DNA from: VFMC01 sp050248155
GTDB taxonomy: Bacteria > Actinomycetota > Acidimicrobiia > Acidimicrobiales > Ilumatobacteraceae
Direction of reading: 5' to 3'
DNA: 64,000 bases
Assembly: GCA_050248155.1 (NCBI GenBank)
Contig: JBFWSW010000010.1
Span: 1-64,000 of the forward strand
The notes under the pieces: model-generated
What the model saw: only the letters and a program-made list of their open reading frames with translations
Database searches by the model: none
Told to the model about the DNA's origin: nothing
In this document: piece by piece, positions 50,192 to 58,451 of the stretch
Layout of the letters: every line of letters begins with the position of its first letter
How positions within the stretch are numbered: the first letter of the stretch is position 1
Program-made: the position numbers and the translations under genes

Positions 50192-50569
50192 TCAGCCGAT
50201 CTTGCCGACGAGCATCGCCCGGATGCCGAGGCCCATGATGAACAGGCCGCCGACGCCGTACAGCAGGTACAGCCGGTGCTTCATCTGGATGCGGTAGGAG
50301 TAGATGATCGCGACCGCGATGATGCCGACGAACCCATAGAACGCGTGGAACTTCGGGAACTCGAACTTGTACTTGTTCACGAGGATCACGCCGAAGATCA
50401 CCTGCACGAAGACGGTCAGCTCGGCGAGCGCGGTGAACCACCACAGGGCTCGCGTCCGCAGCGGGGTCAGCCAGTGCGCGCCGAGGGCCCAGAGACCGGC
50501 GAGCCCGTTGCCGATGATGACGACCCACGCCCAGCTCTCGTGCAGGTCGAGGAACGACGCTCCGTCCAG
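50192..50569 (-). CDS. Four-helix membrane protein coupled to the ferritin-like gene (probable CTG start)
   Basis: ~125 residues, with four hydrophobic helices (WAWVVIIGNGLAGLWALGA, LWWFTALAELTVFVQVIFGV, FYGFVGIIAVAIIYSYRI and LLYGVGGLFIMGLGIRAML) and histidines at ~10, 32, 75 and 98, of which 32 and 75 lie in or at helices, where heme or metal could bind. No ATG, GTG or TTG exists in frame between the upstream stop and the first helix; CTG 50569, with a GAGG-type site just before it, is the best start (the reading could also begin inside the upstream gene). The family is not recognised. Confidence 0.68.
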   Translation of the reverse strand: MDGASFLDLHESWAWVVIIGNGLAGLWALGAHWLTPLRTRALWWFTALAELTVFVQVIFGVILVNKYKFEFPKFHAFYGFVGIIAVAIIYSYRIQMKHRLYLLYGVGGLFIMGLGIRAMLVGKIG

Positions 50570-50576
50570 GCCGGCC

Positions 50577-51407
50577 TCAGTTCGCGCGTGCGGCTTGGGC
50601 GTTGGCCGCCTGCACCGCTGCCGCTTCGGCGTACGCCTCGGCGGCGATGTCGACCAGGTCGTCGATCTCGTCGTCGGTGAAGCCTGCGAGTGACCGGAAC
50701 TGACGGGCCAGGTGCACCGGGCTCTCGTCGGTCTCACCGCGGAAGCCTCCGAAGCTGAACAGCTTGTCGACCGCCTTCTGGAAGTCGAGCGCCTCCTTCT
50801 GACGCTGCGGGTCGGTGGCGGTGAGTCGGCGCAGCCAGTCGCTGCCCATCTTCACGTGGGTGACCTCGTCGGCGAGCATCCAGTCCTCGCAGAAGTCGAG
50901 CACGGGGTCACCGAAGGCCATACCGAAGTCGCGCATCGTCTTGAACACGTCGATGGCGAGACCCTCGAGGGCGCGGTTCACGCCGGTGAGTCGCAGCACG
51001 GGGTCGGGATTGCACGCCGCCTCGTACAGCAGGGTCTGCTCGGCGAACTCGCCGATCCCGCTGCCCATGTGCTCGCTCAGCTTGCAGCTGATCTCGACGT
51101 GTCGGGCCTCGTCCCAGCACTGCCGCGCCATGTCGAGCTTGAGGCCGAACGGTGCCTGGTCGCGCGAGTCGCCCAGATCGAAGTCGTAGCACGTGCGCCC
51201 CGCACCCTCGAGCGCCTGGATCTCGCCGACGAAGATGCCGTGCATCAGGTTGCGCGCACCGTCGCTCGCGTCGGAGAAGGTGGGCGCGAGCCCGTTGGTC
51301 TGCGCGGAAGGGCTGAGGTTGCGCGGATCGAACACGAACTGCTCGACGCTGATGCGGGCGAACCGCTCGTCGCGCGCCAGCTCGTCGACGGGGAGCATGC
51401 GCTTCAC
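50577..51407 (-). CDS. Ferritin-like di-iron protein (DUF455/MiaE-like)
   Basis: 276 residues, all-helical. Two E-x2-H motifs, DEARH (E100/H103) and DEVTH (E181/H184), with E62 or E67 and E148, give the classical four-Glu two-His di-iron ligand set. It resembles uncharacterised DUF455-type ferritin-like proteins. The reaction is unknown, and it may be an oxygenase, a desaturase-like or a ferroxidase protein. GTG 51407 or ATG 51398 may start it. It ends 7 bases before the probable start of the four-helix membrane protein, so the two may work together at the membrane. Confidence 0.82.
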   Translation of the reverse strand: MKRMLPVDELARDERFARISVEQFVFDPRNLSPSAQTNGLAPTFSDASDGARNLMHGIFVGEIQALEGAGRTCYDFDLGDSRDQAPFGLKLDMARQCWDEARHVEISCKLSEHMGSGIGEFAEQTLLYEAACNPDPVLRLTGVNRALEGLAIDVFKTMRDFGMAFGDPVLDFCEDWMLADEVTHVKMGSDWLRRLTATDPQRQKEALDFQKAVDKLFSFGGFRGETDESPVHLARQFRSLAGFTDDEIDDLVDIAAEAYAEAAAVQAANAQAARAN

Positions 51408-51437
51408 GGGCCCGACCTTACTCCTGTCGGCTGGGCG

Positions 51438-52184
51438 TCACTCGCCGCAGCCGATGCCGCCGATGAACGAGATCACCTGGTCGGAGTCGGTGACACCGGT
51501 GAGGAAGCCGCTGAGGTTCTCGTTGACGACGAAGAACGGGCCGTAGATCTCCTCGGGGTACACCTGCACGCCCGGGTACACCACGCGGAGCTCGCCGATC
51601 GTCGTGCCGATCCCGACACCATCGGCGGTGCGGAGACCGACGGGATTGATCGTCGCACCCGATGGTGGGCCGTAGACGTAGTTGAAGAAGTGCCGGTGCC
51701 CCGAGGCGACGATGCTCTCGTCGCTGAACAGCAGCTGCAGGTCGCCCCACGTCACCCCGCGCACCTCGGTGCCCGGGCAGACCCCGAAATGGGCGAAGGG
51801 ATCGTCCCAGCCACTGTCATCGGTGGGCACGCCGAGCACGGAGGTCACGTAGTCGATGACGCCGTCGGCGTCGGCACCGAACAGCGCGTCACCGAGCCCG
51901 TCGTCGCGCAGCACCAGTGCGGCTGCGGCCGGCTCGGTCGTGGACGTGGACGTCGAGCCGGTCTCCGAGGTGGTCGGAGCGACGGTGTCCGATGTGGTCG
52001 GCGCGGCGGTGGTCGGCGGAACGACGCTCGTCGTGACCGCGGTGGTCGACGGCGATGTGGTCGGCGCGGCGGTGGTGACCGTGGTGGGGACGGTGCCACC
52101 GGCATCGTCGTCACCGCTGCACGCCACGACCAGCGGGAGAAGTCCGACGATCAGTGCTGTCGCGGTGACGCCACGCGTTCTCAT
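51438..52184 (-). CDS. Thr-rich-linker lipoprotein of unknown function
   Basis: 248 residues. Lipobox VVAC at Cys22, then a long Thr/Pro/Ser linker (~28-85, wall-spanning type), and a globular domain of ~160 residues with GLGDALFGADADGVIDYVTSVLG, LQLLFSDE, GIGTTIGELRVVYPGVQVY and two cysteines. The pattern (FG....V...L..LG.P..D.GW and a later G-x-T-x-x-E-L...YP) is common in actinobacterial secreted proteins of unknown role. ATG 52184 places the lipobox. The gene starts 37 bases after the phosphatase ends. Confidence 0.78.
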   Translation of the reverse strand: MRTRGVTATALIVGLLPLVVACSGDDDAGGTVPTTVTTAAPTTSPSTTAVTTSVVPPTTAAPTTSDTVAPTTSETGSTSTSTTEPAAAALVLRDDGLGDALFGADADGVIDYVTSVLGVPTDDSGWDDPFAHFGVCPGTEVRGVTWGDLQLLFSDESIVASGHRHFFNYVYGPPSGATINPVGLRTADGVGIGTTIGELRVVYPGVQVYPEEIYGPFFVVNENLSGFLTGVTDSDQVISFIGGIGCGE

Positions 52185-52221
52185 GCCGAGGAGTCTGCCA
52201 CGGGGTCGGCAGTCGAGGGCA

Positions 52222-52773
52222 TCAGCGGATGAGCGTGTCGGCCTCGTGGCCGCCCTCGACCAGGTGAAGGCGACCGTCGATCACGTCGAGGATGGTGACC
52301 GAGCAGTTGTCGAGGCTGCGGATGACCAGGCGGTCGTCGCCGAGCGCCTGACCGATCGCCGCGTTGATCGCGACGAAGTGGCTGAACACGACCGCGTCGG
52401 CGGTTCGGGTGCGCAGCGACAGCCCGATCTCGTCACGGAAGCGGGTGTAGCGCGAGCCGAGATCGCCCCACGTGCCACGCATGGCCTCGCGGAGCCATTC
52501 GACGCGGTCAGCAATGGCGACGCCGTCGGGCGAGGGGATCTCGGCCATGCGCGGCTCGATGTCCACCGAGGCGCCCCACCGAGCGGCGAGCACCGCTGCC
52601 GTCTCGCGGCATCGGCGCAGCGGGCTCGATTCGATCGGGAGTGGCCCGAGCGGTGCGAGCCGGTCCGCCACGCGCTCGGCCTGCCCGGTGCCGACGACGT
52701 CGAGTCCCGGATCGGCGTCGGTGTCCCATCCCGCAGCTGCTCGGCCATGACGCACGAGGTACAGCCGGGTCAT
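52222..52773 (-). CDS. Histidine phosphatase (phosphoglycerate mutase-like) family protein
   Basis: 183 residues. MTRLYLVRHGRAAAGW carries the RHG catalytic His; SSPLRRCRETAAVLA and VVFSHFVAINAAIG give the second Arg/His of the site. Substrate unknown. ATG 52773 overlaps the deacetylase stop (ATGA), which favours it over an upstream in-frame GTG at 52785. Last gene of a three-gene coupled unit (racemase, PIG-L deacetylase, phosphatase). Confidence 0.88.
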   Translation of the reverse strand: MTRLYLVRHGRAAAGWDTDADPGLDVVGTGQAERVADRLAPLGPLPIESSPLRRCRETAAVLAARWGASVDIEPRMAEIPSPDGVAIADRVEWLREAMRGTWGDLGSRYTRFRDEIGLSLRTRTADAVVFSHFVAINAAIGQALGDDRLVIRSLDNCSVTILDVIDGRLHLVEGGHEADTLIR

Positions 52774-53567
52774 TCGAACAGCCACCCCTCACGGAGCCCG
52801 TGCGGCGCACCCTTCTTGATGAACCACTCGGTGCCGAACGCCTGCGCGAAGATCGCCTCGGGCATCGCGAGGAACATGCCGGTGTCGGTCGCCTGGCTGG
52901 CGTGGCACGTGATCGATGCCCGCTTCTTGTCGACGTAGGCACTGACGTCGACGGCGTGGGTGAGCTCGTCCTCGGGCGTGCCGAACGGGTTGCCGTCGTC
53001 GGCCGGCCCTTCCGGATCGAAGTCGTCGGGCATGCTGCCGTCCTGAGCCTCGAGCGCGGCCTTCATCGAGCGCACGACGAGATCGCGGTTCATCGTCGCC
53101 TCGAAGACCGCCGGCGTGCCGGCGAGCTCGGCCGCTCGGTGGCCCACGCGGTGCACCTGGATGTGATCCGGATGGCCGTAGTTGCCGTGCCAGTCGTACA
53201 CGGTGAGCACGTCGGCCTGCTCGTCGCGGAGGATCGTGGCCAGCCTCGCGGCTGCCTCGTCGATCGGCGCGCGCATGAAAGCCTCGGGATGGCTGTTCTG
53301 CTCCCACCCGGTCATGCCGCTGTCGCGGTACCCGAGCCACTCGACGCGACCGACGCCGAGCACCGCGGCGGAGCGCATCGTCTCGACGCGCCGACGATCG
53401 ACCAGAGCCTCGCCCGTCGCCAGATCTTCAGGGCTCTCACCGTGGTCGCCGTTGGTCGCGACGACCAGTACCACCCGATGGCCTTCCGCCGCAGCCCTCG
53501 CCATCGAGCCACCCGTCGTGATCGACTCGTCGTCGGGATGCGCGTGGAAGCAGACGAGCGTGCCCAT
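52770..53567 (-). CDS. PIG-L/LmbE-family deacetylase
   Basis: 265 residues. FHAHPDDESITTGGSMA has the zinc-binding H-x-D-D motif (PDDE at ~11-14), then YGHPDHIQVHRVG with the other His ligand. The family includes MshB and Mca of mycothiol metabolism as well as N-acetylglucosaminyl-phosphatidylinositol deacetylases. Between these, the present sequence cannot choose. The start ATG at 53567 overlaps the racemase stop by one base (TGATG), and its own stop overlaps the phosphatase gene. Confidence 0.88.
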   Translation of the reverse strand: MGTLVCFHAHPDDESITTGGSMARAAAEGHRVVLVVATNGDHGESPEDLATGEALVDRRRVETMRSAAVLGVGRVEWLGYRDSGMTGWEQNSHPEAFMRAPIDEAAARLATILRDEQADVLTVYDWHGNYGHPDHIQVHRVGHRAAELAGTPAVFEATMNRDLVVRSMKAALEAQDGSMPDDFDPEGPADDGNPFGTPEDELTHAVDVSAYVDKKRASITCHASQATDTGMFLAMPEAIFAQAFGTEWFIKKGAPHGLREGWLFE

Positions 53568-54724
53568 CAGGCGTCGGCCACCGCTCCGTCCGCGACGAGC
53601 CGATCGATGCGTTCTGCCGCGAGGCCCCAGTCGGCCAGGATCTCGCGCGAGTGCTGCCCCGGATGCGCCGGGAGCGAGCCGATCTCGGCGTTCGTGCGCG
53701 AGAAGCGCGGCGCGGGCGCGGGCTGGCGGATCCCACCGACCTCGACGAAGGTCTCCCGCGCCACGTTGTGTGGGTGTTGGGCGGCTTCTGCGAGGGTGAG
53801 GACTGGGGCGAAGCACACGTCGGTGTGCTCCATGAGCGCACACCACTCGTCGCGGGTCTTGCTCCGGAACAGGTCGGCGATGCGCTCCTTGAGATGCGGC
53901 CACTGCGACTTGTCCATCTGCCGAGCGAACTCCTCGTCACCTTCCAGCCCGGTCAGACGCAACAGCTCGGCGTAGAACTGCGGCTCGATCGACCCGATCG
54001 ACACGTACTTGCCGTCGCTGCACTCGTAGGCGTCGTAGAAGTGCGCGCCGGAGTCGAGCAGGTTCGTGCCCGGTGCGTTCTCGTCGAAGACACCCATGTT
54101 GCGCAACGACCAGAACATCGTCATCAAGACGGCGGATCCGTCGACCATCGCCGCGTCGACCACCTGCCCCTTGCCGCTCTGCTTGGCCTCGAGCAGCGCG
54201 CAGACCACACCGAAGGCGAGGAACATCCCGCCGCCACCGAAGTCGCCCACCATGTTGAGCGGTGGAGTGGGCGGCTGGCCTGCGCGAGCGAAGTGCGCGA
54301 GAGCACCCGCCAGTGAGATGTAGTTGATGTCGTGCCCGGCGGACTGGGCGTACGGGCCCTCCTGGCCCCATCCGGTCATCCGTCCGAACACGAGGCGCGG
54401 GTTGCGCGACAGGCATTCGTCAGGTCCGACCCCGAGGCGCTCCATGACCCCCGGCCGGAAGCCCTCGATGATCGCATCGGCGCGCTCGACCAGATCGAGG
54501 AGTGTGGCGACGCCGTCGGGGTGCTTCAAGTCGAGCGCGATGTTGCGCCGCCCCCGCAGCGACACGTCGATGTGGGGCGTGTCGGGCGCCGGCCCGCGGA
54601 CGGACTGGGCGCGCTCGACCCGGATGACCTCCGCCCCCATGTCGGCCAGCAGCATGGCCGCGAACGGTCCGGGGCCGATTCCGGCGATCTCGATGATTCG
54701 GAGTCCAGTGAGGGGTCCAGCCAT
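53567..54724 (-). CDS. Alpha-methylacyl-CoA racemase (CoA-transferase III family)
   Basis: 385 residues. The family includes formyl-CoA transferases and alpha-methylacyl-CoA racemases. GLRIIEIAGIGPGPFAAMLLADMGAEVIRVER starts the CoA domain. The pair H131 (GHDINYI) and D161 (GDFGGGG) is spaced by 30, as in the catalytic pair H126/D156 recalled for the mycobacterial racemase MCR, which favours racemase over transferase. Substrates would be 2-methyl-branched acyl-CoAs. ATG 54724 (MAGPL) is preferred. First gene of the coupled unit. Confidence 0.9.
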   Translation of the reverse strand: MAGPLTGLRIIEIAGIGPGPFAAMLLADMGAEVIRVERAQSVRGPAPDTPHIDVSLRGRRNIALDLKHPDGVATLLDLVERADAIIEGFRPGVMERLGVGPDECLSRNPRLVFGRMTGWGQEGPYAQSAGHDINYISLAGALAHFARAGQPPTPPLNMVGDFGGGGMFLAFGVVCALLEAKQSGKGQVVDAAMVDGSAVLMTMFWSLRNMGVFDENAPGTNLLDSGAHFYDAYECSDGKYVSIGSIEPQFYAELLRLTGLEGDEEFARQMDKSQWPHLKERIADLFRSKTRDEWCALMEHTDVCFAPVLTLAEAAQHPHNVARETFVEVGGIRQPAPAPRFSRTNAEIGSLPAHPGQHSREILADWGLAAERIDRLVADGAVADA

Positions 54725-54760
54725 GAGGCTCATTCGTAGCACGGAGGCTTGCGGCGTTCC

Positions 54761-55645
54761 CTATCCTTCGGCGCGCCGGACGTGGGCAGCGATGACGTCG
54801 ACCAGGAACGGCCACAGGGGTTCGGGCATGTCGTGGCCCATGTCAGCGACGTAGAGCAGCACGGAGCCGGGGATGAGCTCGGCAGTGCGGAAGCCACCGC
54901 TCGGGGTGATGAGCGTGTCGTCCATGCCGTGGATGACGAGCGCCGGCACGTCGAGCGCGGCGAGGCCTTCGGTCCTCGCCCCGCTGGCGTAGATCGCGGC
55001 CAGCTGGCGAGGCGCTCCCTCGGGGTAGAAGCTGCGGTCGTAGTCGGCGGCGGCCTGCCGGCGGGTGAGGTCTTCGTCGCGGTACTTCTTCGACTGCCAG
55101 ACCATCCAGCTCGGCGACGCGTCGATGTAGGCCTGTCGCTCCGTCGGGGGCGGAGCCAGCAGAGCGGCCGCCGCTTCGGGCGATGGCTGGCCCACCTCGG
55201 GCTCGCCCGGCATGCTCATGATCGAGGTGAGGCTGGCGGTGCGCGCAGGATGCTCGATCGCGACCGTCTGCGCGATCATCCCGCCCATCGACGCACCCAT
55301 GATGTGGGCGTGCTCGATGCCGAGGGCGTCGAGCAGACCGACCGCGTCGGCGGCCATGTCGCTGAGCGTGTAAGGCACCGGGGGGACGGGCTGACCGGAG
55401 AGCGCCGCGCCGATCACCTTGTCGAGCTCGACCGCGACACCGTCGAGCTTGGTCGACAGACCGCAGTCGCGGTTGTCGAAGCGGATGACGAACAGGCCCT
55501 GATCGGCGAGCATCTTGCAGAACCCGTCCTGCCACAGCGTCATCTGCGCGGTGAACCCCATGATGAGCAGCAGCGCCGGATCGGCGGGAGAGCCGCACGT
55601 GTCGTATTCGAGGTCCATTCCGGTTGCGACGCGAGCTCGAGGCAT
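54761..55645 (-). CDS. Alpha/beta-fold hydrolase
   Basis: 294 residues. LLLIMGFTAQMTLWQDGF, RFDNRDCGLS, the nucleophile elbow GASMGGMIAQTVA (Ser ~118), PALVIHGMDDTLI (Asp ~246) and YVADMGHDMPEPLWP (His ~274) show the catalytic triad of the epoxide hydrolase/haloalkane-type lipolytic group. Substrate unknown. It ends 36 bases before the racemase gene in the same direction and starts 24 bases from the divergent F420-type oxidoreductase. Confidence 0.88.
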   Translation of the reverse strand: MPRARVATGMDLEYDTCGSPADPALLLIMGFTAQMTLWQDGFCKMLADQGLFVIRFDNRDCGLSTKLDGVAVELDKVIGAALSGQPVPPVPYTLSDMAADAVGLLDALGIEHAHIMGASMGGMIAQTVAIEHPARTASLTSIMSMPGEPEVGQPSPEAAAALLAPPPTERQAYIDASPSWMVWQSKKYRDEDLTRRQAAADYDRSFYPEGAPRQLAAIYASGARTEGLAALDVPALVIHGMDDTLITPSGGFRTAELIPGSVLLYVADMGHDMPEPLWPFLVDVIAAHVRRAEG

Positions 55646-55669
55646 GGCCGCAGGCTACCGTCGGACGTC

Positions 55670-56569
55670 ATGACGGTGTTCGGCGTGCACACGGGCTTGC
55701 AGCACACGACGGCCGACGAGTTGCGGTCGGTCTGGCAGCGCATCGAGAGCCTCGGCTTCGGTTGGATCTCGATCTGGGACCACTTCTACGGTGCGACCGG
55801 TCGGCCCGACGACGCAGCCTGTCTCGAGGCGGTGTCGATGCACGCGGCGCTCGCATGCAGCACGTCGACGGTGCGCTGCGGGTCGCTCGTCTACTCCATC
55901 GGATTCCGGCACCCTGCCGTGCTCGCCAAGGCGATCACGGCGATCGATCAGCTGTCCGGCGGCCGCGCCGACATGGGCATCGGCGCCGGCTGGGCCATCG
56001 TCGAGTACGAGGCCTACGGCATCCCCTTCCCGGACGCCAGGACCAGGCTGGACCAGCTCGAGGAAGGCGTCCAGTGCCTGCGCGGACTGCTCCACGAGGA
56101 GGTCACCTCCTTCGCAGGCGAGCACTTCACCCTCAACGAGGCGCGCAACGAGCCGCGCCCGATGCAGGACCGTCTGCCCATCTGGATCGGCGGTGGTGGC
56201 GAGAAGCGCACGTTGAAGATCGCGGCCATGCATGCCGACGGCTGGAACGTGCCGTTCATCGCGCCCGAGACCTTCGCCCACAAGAACGCCGTGCTGAACG
56301 AGCACTGCGAGCGAGCCGGACGAGATCCGGCCGACATCCGCCGCGCCGTGAACGTCGGGCTCGCGTTCACCGAGGAGAGCTTGCTGTCACAGTTCGGCGG
56401 CATCGCCGATTTCGTCCGCCCCGGCGTGCTCACCGGCAGCGACCAGGAGATCGTCGACCGCATCGGGCTGTACATCGAGGCCGGTGCCGATCAGGTCAAC
56501 CTCGCGCTGCGCGCGCCCTTCGATCTCGAGTCGCTCGAGCGCTTCAGCACGATGCTGCAGCTGGGCTGA
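55670..56569 (+). CDS. LLM-class F420-dependent oxidoreductase, second copy
   Basis: 299 residues, TIM barrel. WISIWDHFYGA, RCGSLVYSIGFRHPAVLAKAITAIDQLSGGRADMGIGAGWA and LPIWIGGGGEKRTLKIAAMHADGWN are the family motifs; differs from the copy at 3396 in the subgroup. It acts on an unknown substrate with F420 or FMN. ATG 55670 begins TVFGVHTGLQ. Its stop lies 8 bases before galK. Confidence 0.86.
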   Translation: MTVFGVHTGLQHTTADELRSVWQRIESLGFGWISIWDHFYGATGRPDDAACLEAVSMHAALACSTSTVRCGSLVYSIGFRHPAVLAKAITAIDQLSGGRADMGIGAGWAIVEYEAYGIPFPDARTRLDQLEEGVQCLRGLLHEEVTSFAGEHFTLNEARNEPRPMQDRLPIWIGGGGEKRTLKIAAMHADGWNVPFIAPETFAHKNAVLNEHCERAGRDPADIRRAVNVGLAFTEESLLSQFGGIADFVRPGVLTGSDQEIVDRIGLYIEAGADQVNLALRAPFDLESLERFSTMLQLG

Positions 56570-56577
56570 CGTCACCG

Positions 56578-57594
56578 ATGGCGGCGCATGCCGTTCGGGC
56601 GCCGGGTCGCGTCAACCTGATCGGCGAGCACACCGACTACACGGGTGGCCTCGTGCTGCCGATCGCGATCGATCGATGGACCCGCATCGACTTCGAGCCG
56701 GCCGAGCGCATCGAGCTGTCCTCGACCGACGAAGCATTGCCGATCAGCCTGCCGCTCGTCGTCGACGATCCGGCGGCCGTGCGCCCTGAGTGGGGACGCT
56801 ACGTCGCCGGTGTGGTCGCCGAGTTGCACCCAACGACGGGCATCCGCGGGACGATCTCGACCGACATCCCCATCGGTGCGGGACTCTCCAGCAGCGCCGC
56901 GCTGGAGGTCGCTGTCGCCCTCGCCCTCGGCTGCGAGCTGCCGCCGATCGAGCTGGCCCAACTGTGCCGTCGCGCCGAGCACCGCGCATCGGGCGTGCCG
57001 AGCGGCATCATGGACCAGTTGAGCATCGCGGCCGCCGTCGCCGAGCACGCGCTGCTGATCGACTGCGCCAGCCTGGAGACGACGGCGGTTCGGGTGCCGG
57101 ACGACGTGAAGGTGGTCGTCCAGTTCGTCGCCCACCGCACGCTGATCGGCAGCCCCTACGCCGAACGCGTCGCCGAGTGCGCCGCGGCCGAGCAGCTCGT
57201 CGGTCCGCTGCGCTCAGCGTCCATCGCGGACGTCGAAGGCATCACCGATCCGATCGTCCGAGCGCGCGCTCGTCACATCGTCACCGAGAACGCGCGGGTG
57301 CTCCGGTTCGCCGAGGCACTCCGCGACCACGATCTCGTGTCAGCTGGGCAGCTGATGATCGAGGGCCACGCCAGCATGCGCGACTTGTACGGCATCTCGA
57401 CGCCGGCGATGGATGCGGCGGTCGAGCGGGCGGCTGAACGGCCCGGCGTGTACGGGGCGAGGATGACGGGGGGAGGCTTCGGAGGCTGCATCGTCGTCCT
57501 CGCCGATCCCAGCGCCGACGTCGACGGTTGGGTCGTGCGGCCCGTCGGCCGCGCCGGCCGGATCGACGACGAACAACCAGAGGAGCAGACATGA
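56578..57594 (+). CDS. galK: Galactokinase
   Basis: 338 residues, GHMP kinase. APGRVNLIGEHTDYTGGLVLPIAI (galactose-binding signature), the ATP loop PIGAGLSSSAALEVA (~98) and ARMTGGGFGGC (~298) are diagnostic. The N-terminus is short: only ~7 residues precede APGRVN, versus ~25 in well-known GalK, though the catalytic core is complete. ATG 56578 is clear (12 bases upstream a CTG also overlaps the oxidoreductase stop, but is not needed). No galT, galE or galactose permease is seen in the window. Confidence 0.92.
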   Translation: MAAHAVRAPGRVNLIGEHTDYTGGLVLPIAIDRWTRIDFEPAERIELSSTDEALPISLPLVVDDPAAVRPEWGRYVAGVVAELHPTTGIRGTISTDIPIGAGLSSSAALEVAVALALGCELPPIELAQLCRRAEHRASGVPSGIMDQLSIAAAVAEHALLIDCASLETTAVRVPDDVKVVVQFVAHRTLIGSPYAERVAECAAAEQLVGPLRSASIADVEGITDPIVRARARHIVTENARVLRFAEALRDHDLVSAGQLMIEGHASMRDLYGISTPAMDAAVERAAERPGVYGARMTGGGFGGCIVVLADPSADVDGWVVRPVGRAGRIDDEQPEEQT

Positions 57595-58451
57595 CCCAGA
57601 CCGAGACGCTCGCCACCGGACTCTGCTTCGGAGAGGGACCGCGATGGCACAACGGCCAGCTGTGGTTCAGCGACATGCACGACCACGCGGTGAAGACGGT
57701 CGACCTCCGGGGCCGCGTCGAGCGCAAGTTCGAGGTCCCGGGCCAGCCCAGCGGTCTCGGCTGGATGCCCGACGGCACGCTGCTCGTCGTCTCGATGACC
57801 GATCGGCGAGTGCTCCGCCTCGATCACGACCGGTTGGTCGTGCACGCCGACCTCGGCAGCATCGCCACCTTCCACTGCAACGACATGGTCGTCGACGCCG
57901 AGGGCCGCGCCTACGTCGGCAACTTCGGCTTCGACCTCCACCTCGCCGAACACACCGGCGACTGGTCGATCACGGCTCCCGCAGCTCTCGCGATGGTGGC
58001 GCGTGACGGCACGGTCTCGACTGCTGCGACCGATCTCGCCTTTCCCAACGGCACCATCATCACTCCCGACGGCGCGACGCTCGTCGTCGCCGAGTCGATG
58101 GGCAATCGGCTCACCGCCTTCGATCGCGCGGCCGACGGCACCTTGAGCAATCGACGCGTGTGGGCGGAGCTCCCCGGCCGCCTGCCCGACGGCATCTGCC
58201 TCGACGCTGCCGGCGCAGTGTGGGTCGCGAACGCCGGAGCGCCCGAGTGCCTCCGCGTGGCGGAGGGCGGGCAGGTGCTCGAGATCATCGACACGGGCGA
58301 CCCGTGCTTCGCATGCATGCTCGGCGGGTCGGAGGGGACGACGCTGTTCATGCTGACCTCGGCGACCTCCGATCCTGCGACGTGCCGCACGGAGCGTTCG
58401 GCTCGGATCCAGATCACGACGGTCTCGACGTCGCGCGCAGGGCTTCCCTGA
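57591..58451 (+). CDS. SMP-30/gluconolactonase-like protein
   Basis: 286 residues, six-bladed beta-propeller of the SMP-30 lactonase family. GLCFGEGPRWHNGQLWFSDM (metal-binding Glu), HCNDMVVDAEGRAYVGNFGFD (Asn/Asp site), FPNGTIITPDG and LPDGICLDAAGAVWVAN are characteristic. It would hydrolyse a sugar lactone. The ATG overlaps the galK stop (ATGA), so the two are coupled; lactonase next to a sugar kinase suggests a sugar catabolic unit. Its last 38 bases overlap the end of the convergent BtuF-like gene. Confidence 0.87.
   Translation: MTQTETLATGLCFGEGPRWHNGQLWFSDMHDHAVKTVDLRGRVERKFEVPGQPSGLGWMPDGTLLVVSMTDRRVLRLDHDRLVVHADLGSIATFHCNDMVVDAEGRAYVGNFGFDLHLAEHTGDWSITAPAALAMVARDGTVSTAATDLAFPNGTIITPDGATLVVAESMGNRLTAFDRAADGTLSNRRVWAELPGRLPDGICLDAAGAVWVANAGAPECLRVAEGGQVLEIIDTGDPCFACMLGGSEGTTLFMLTSATSDPATCRTERSARIQITTVSTSRAGLP

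Noticed and set aside
56566..56577. CTG start for galK overlapping the upstream stop as CTGA
   Set aside because: A normal ATG occurs 12 bases downstream and gives a complete kinase core; the CTGA is probably a chance effect of a GGC TGA ending.
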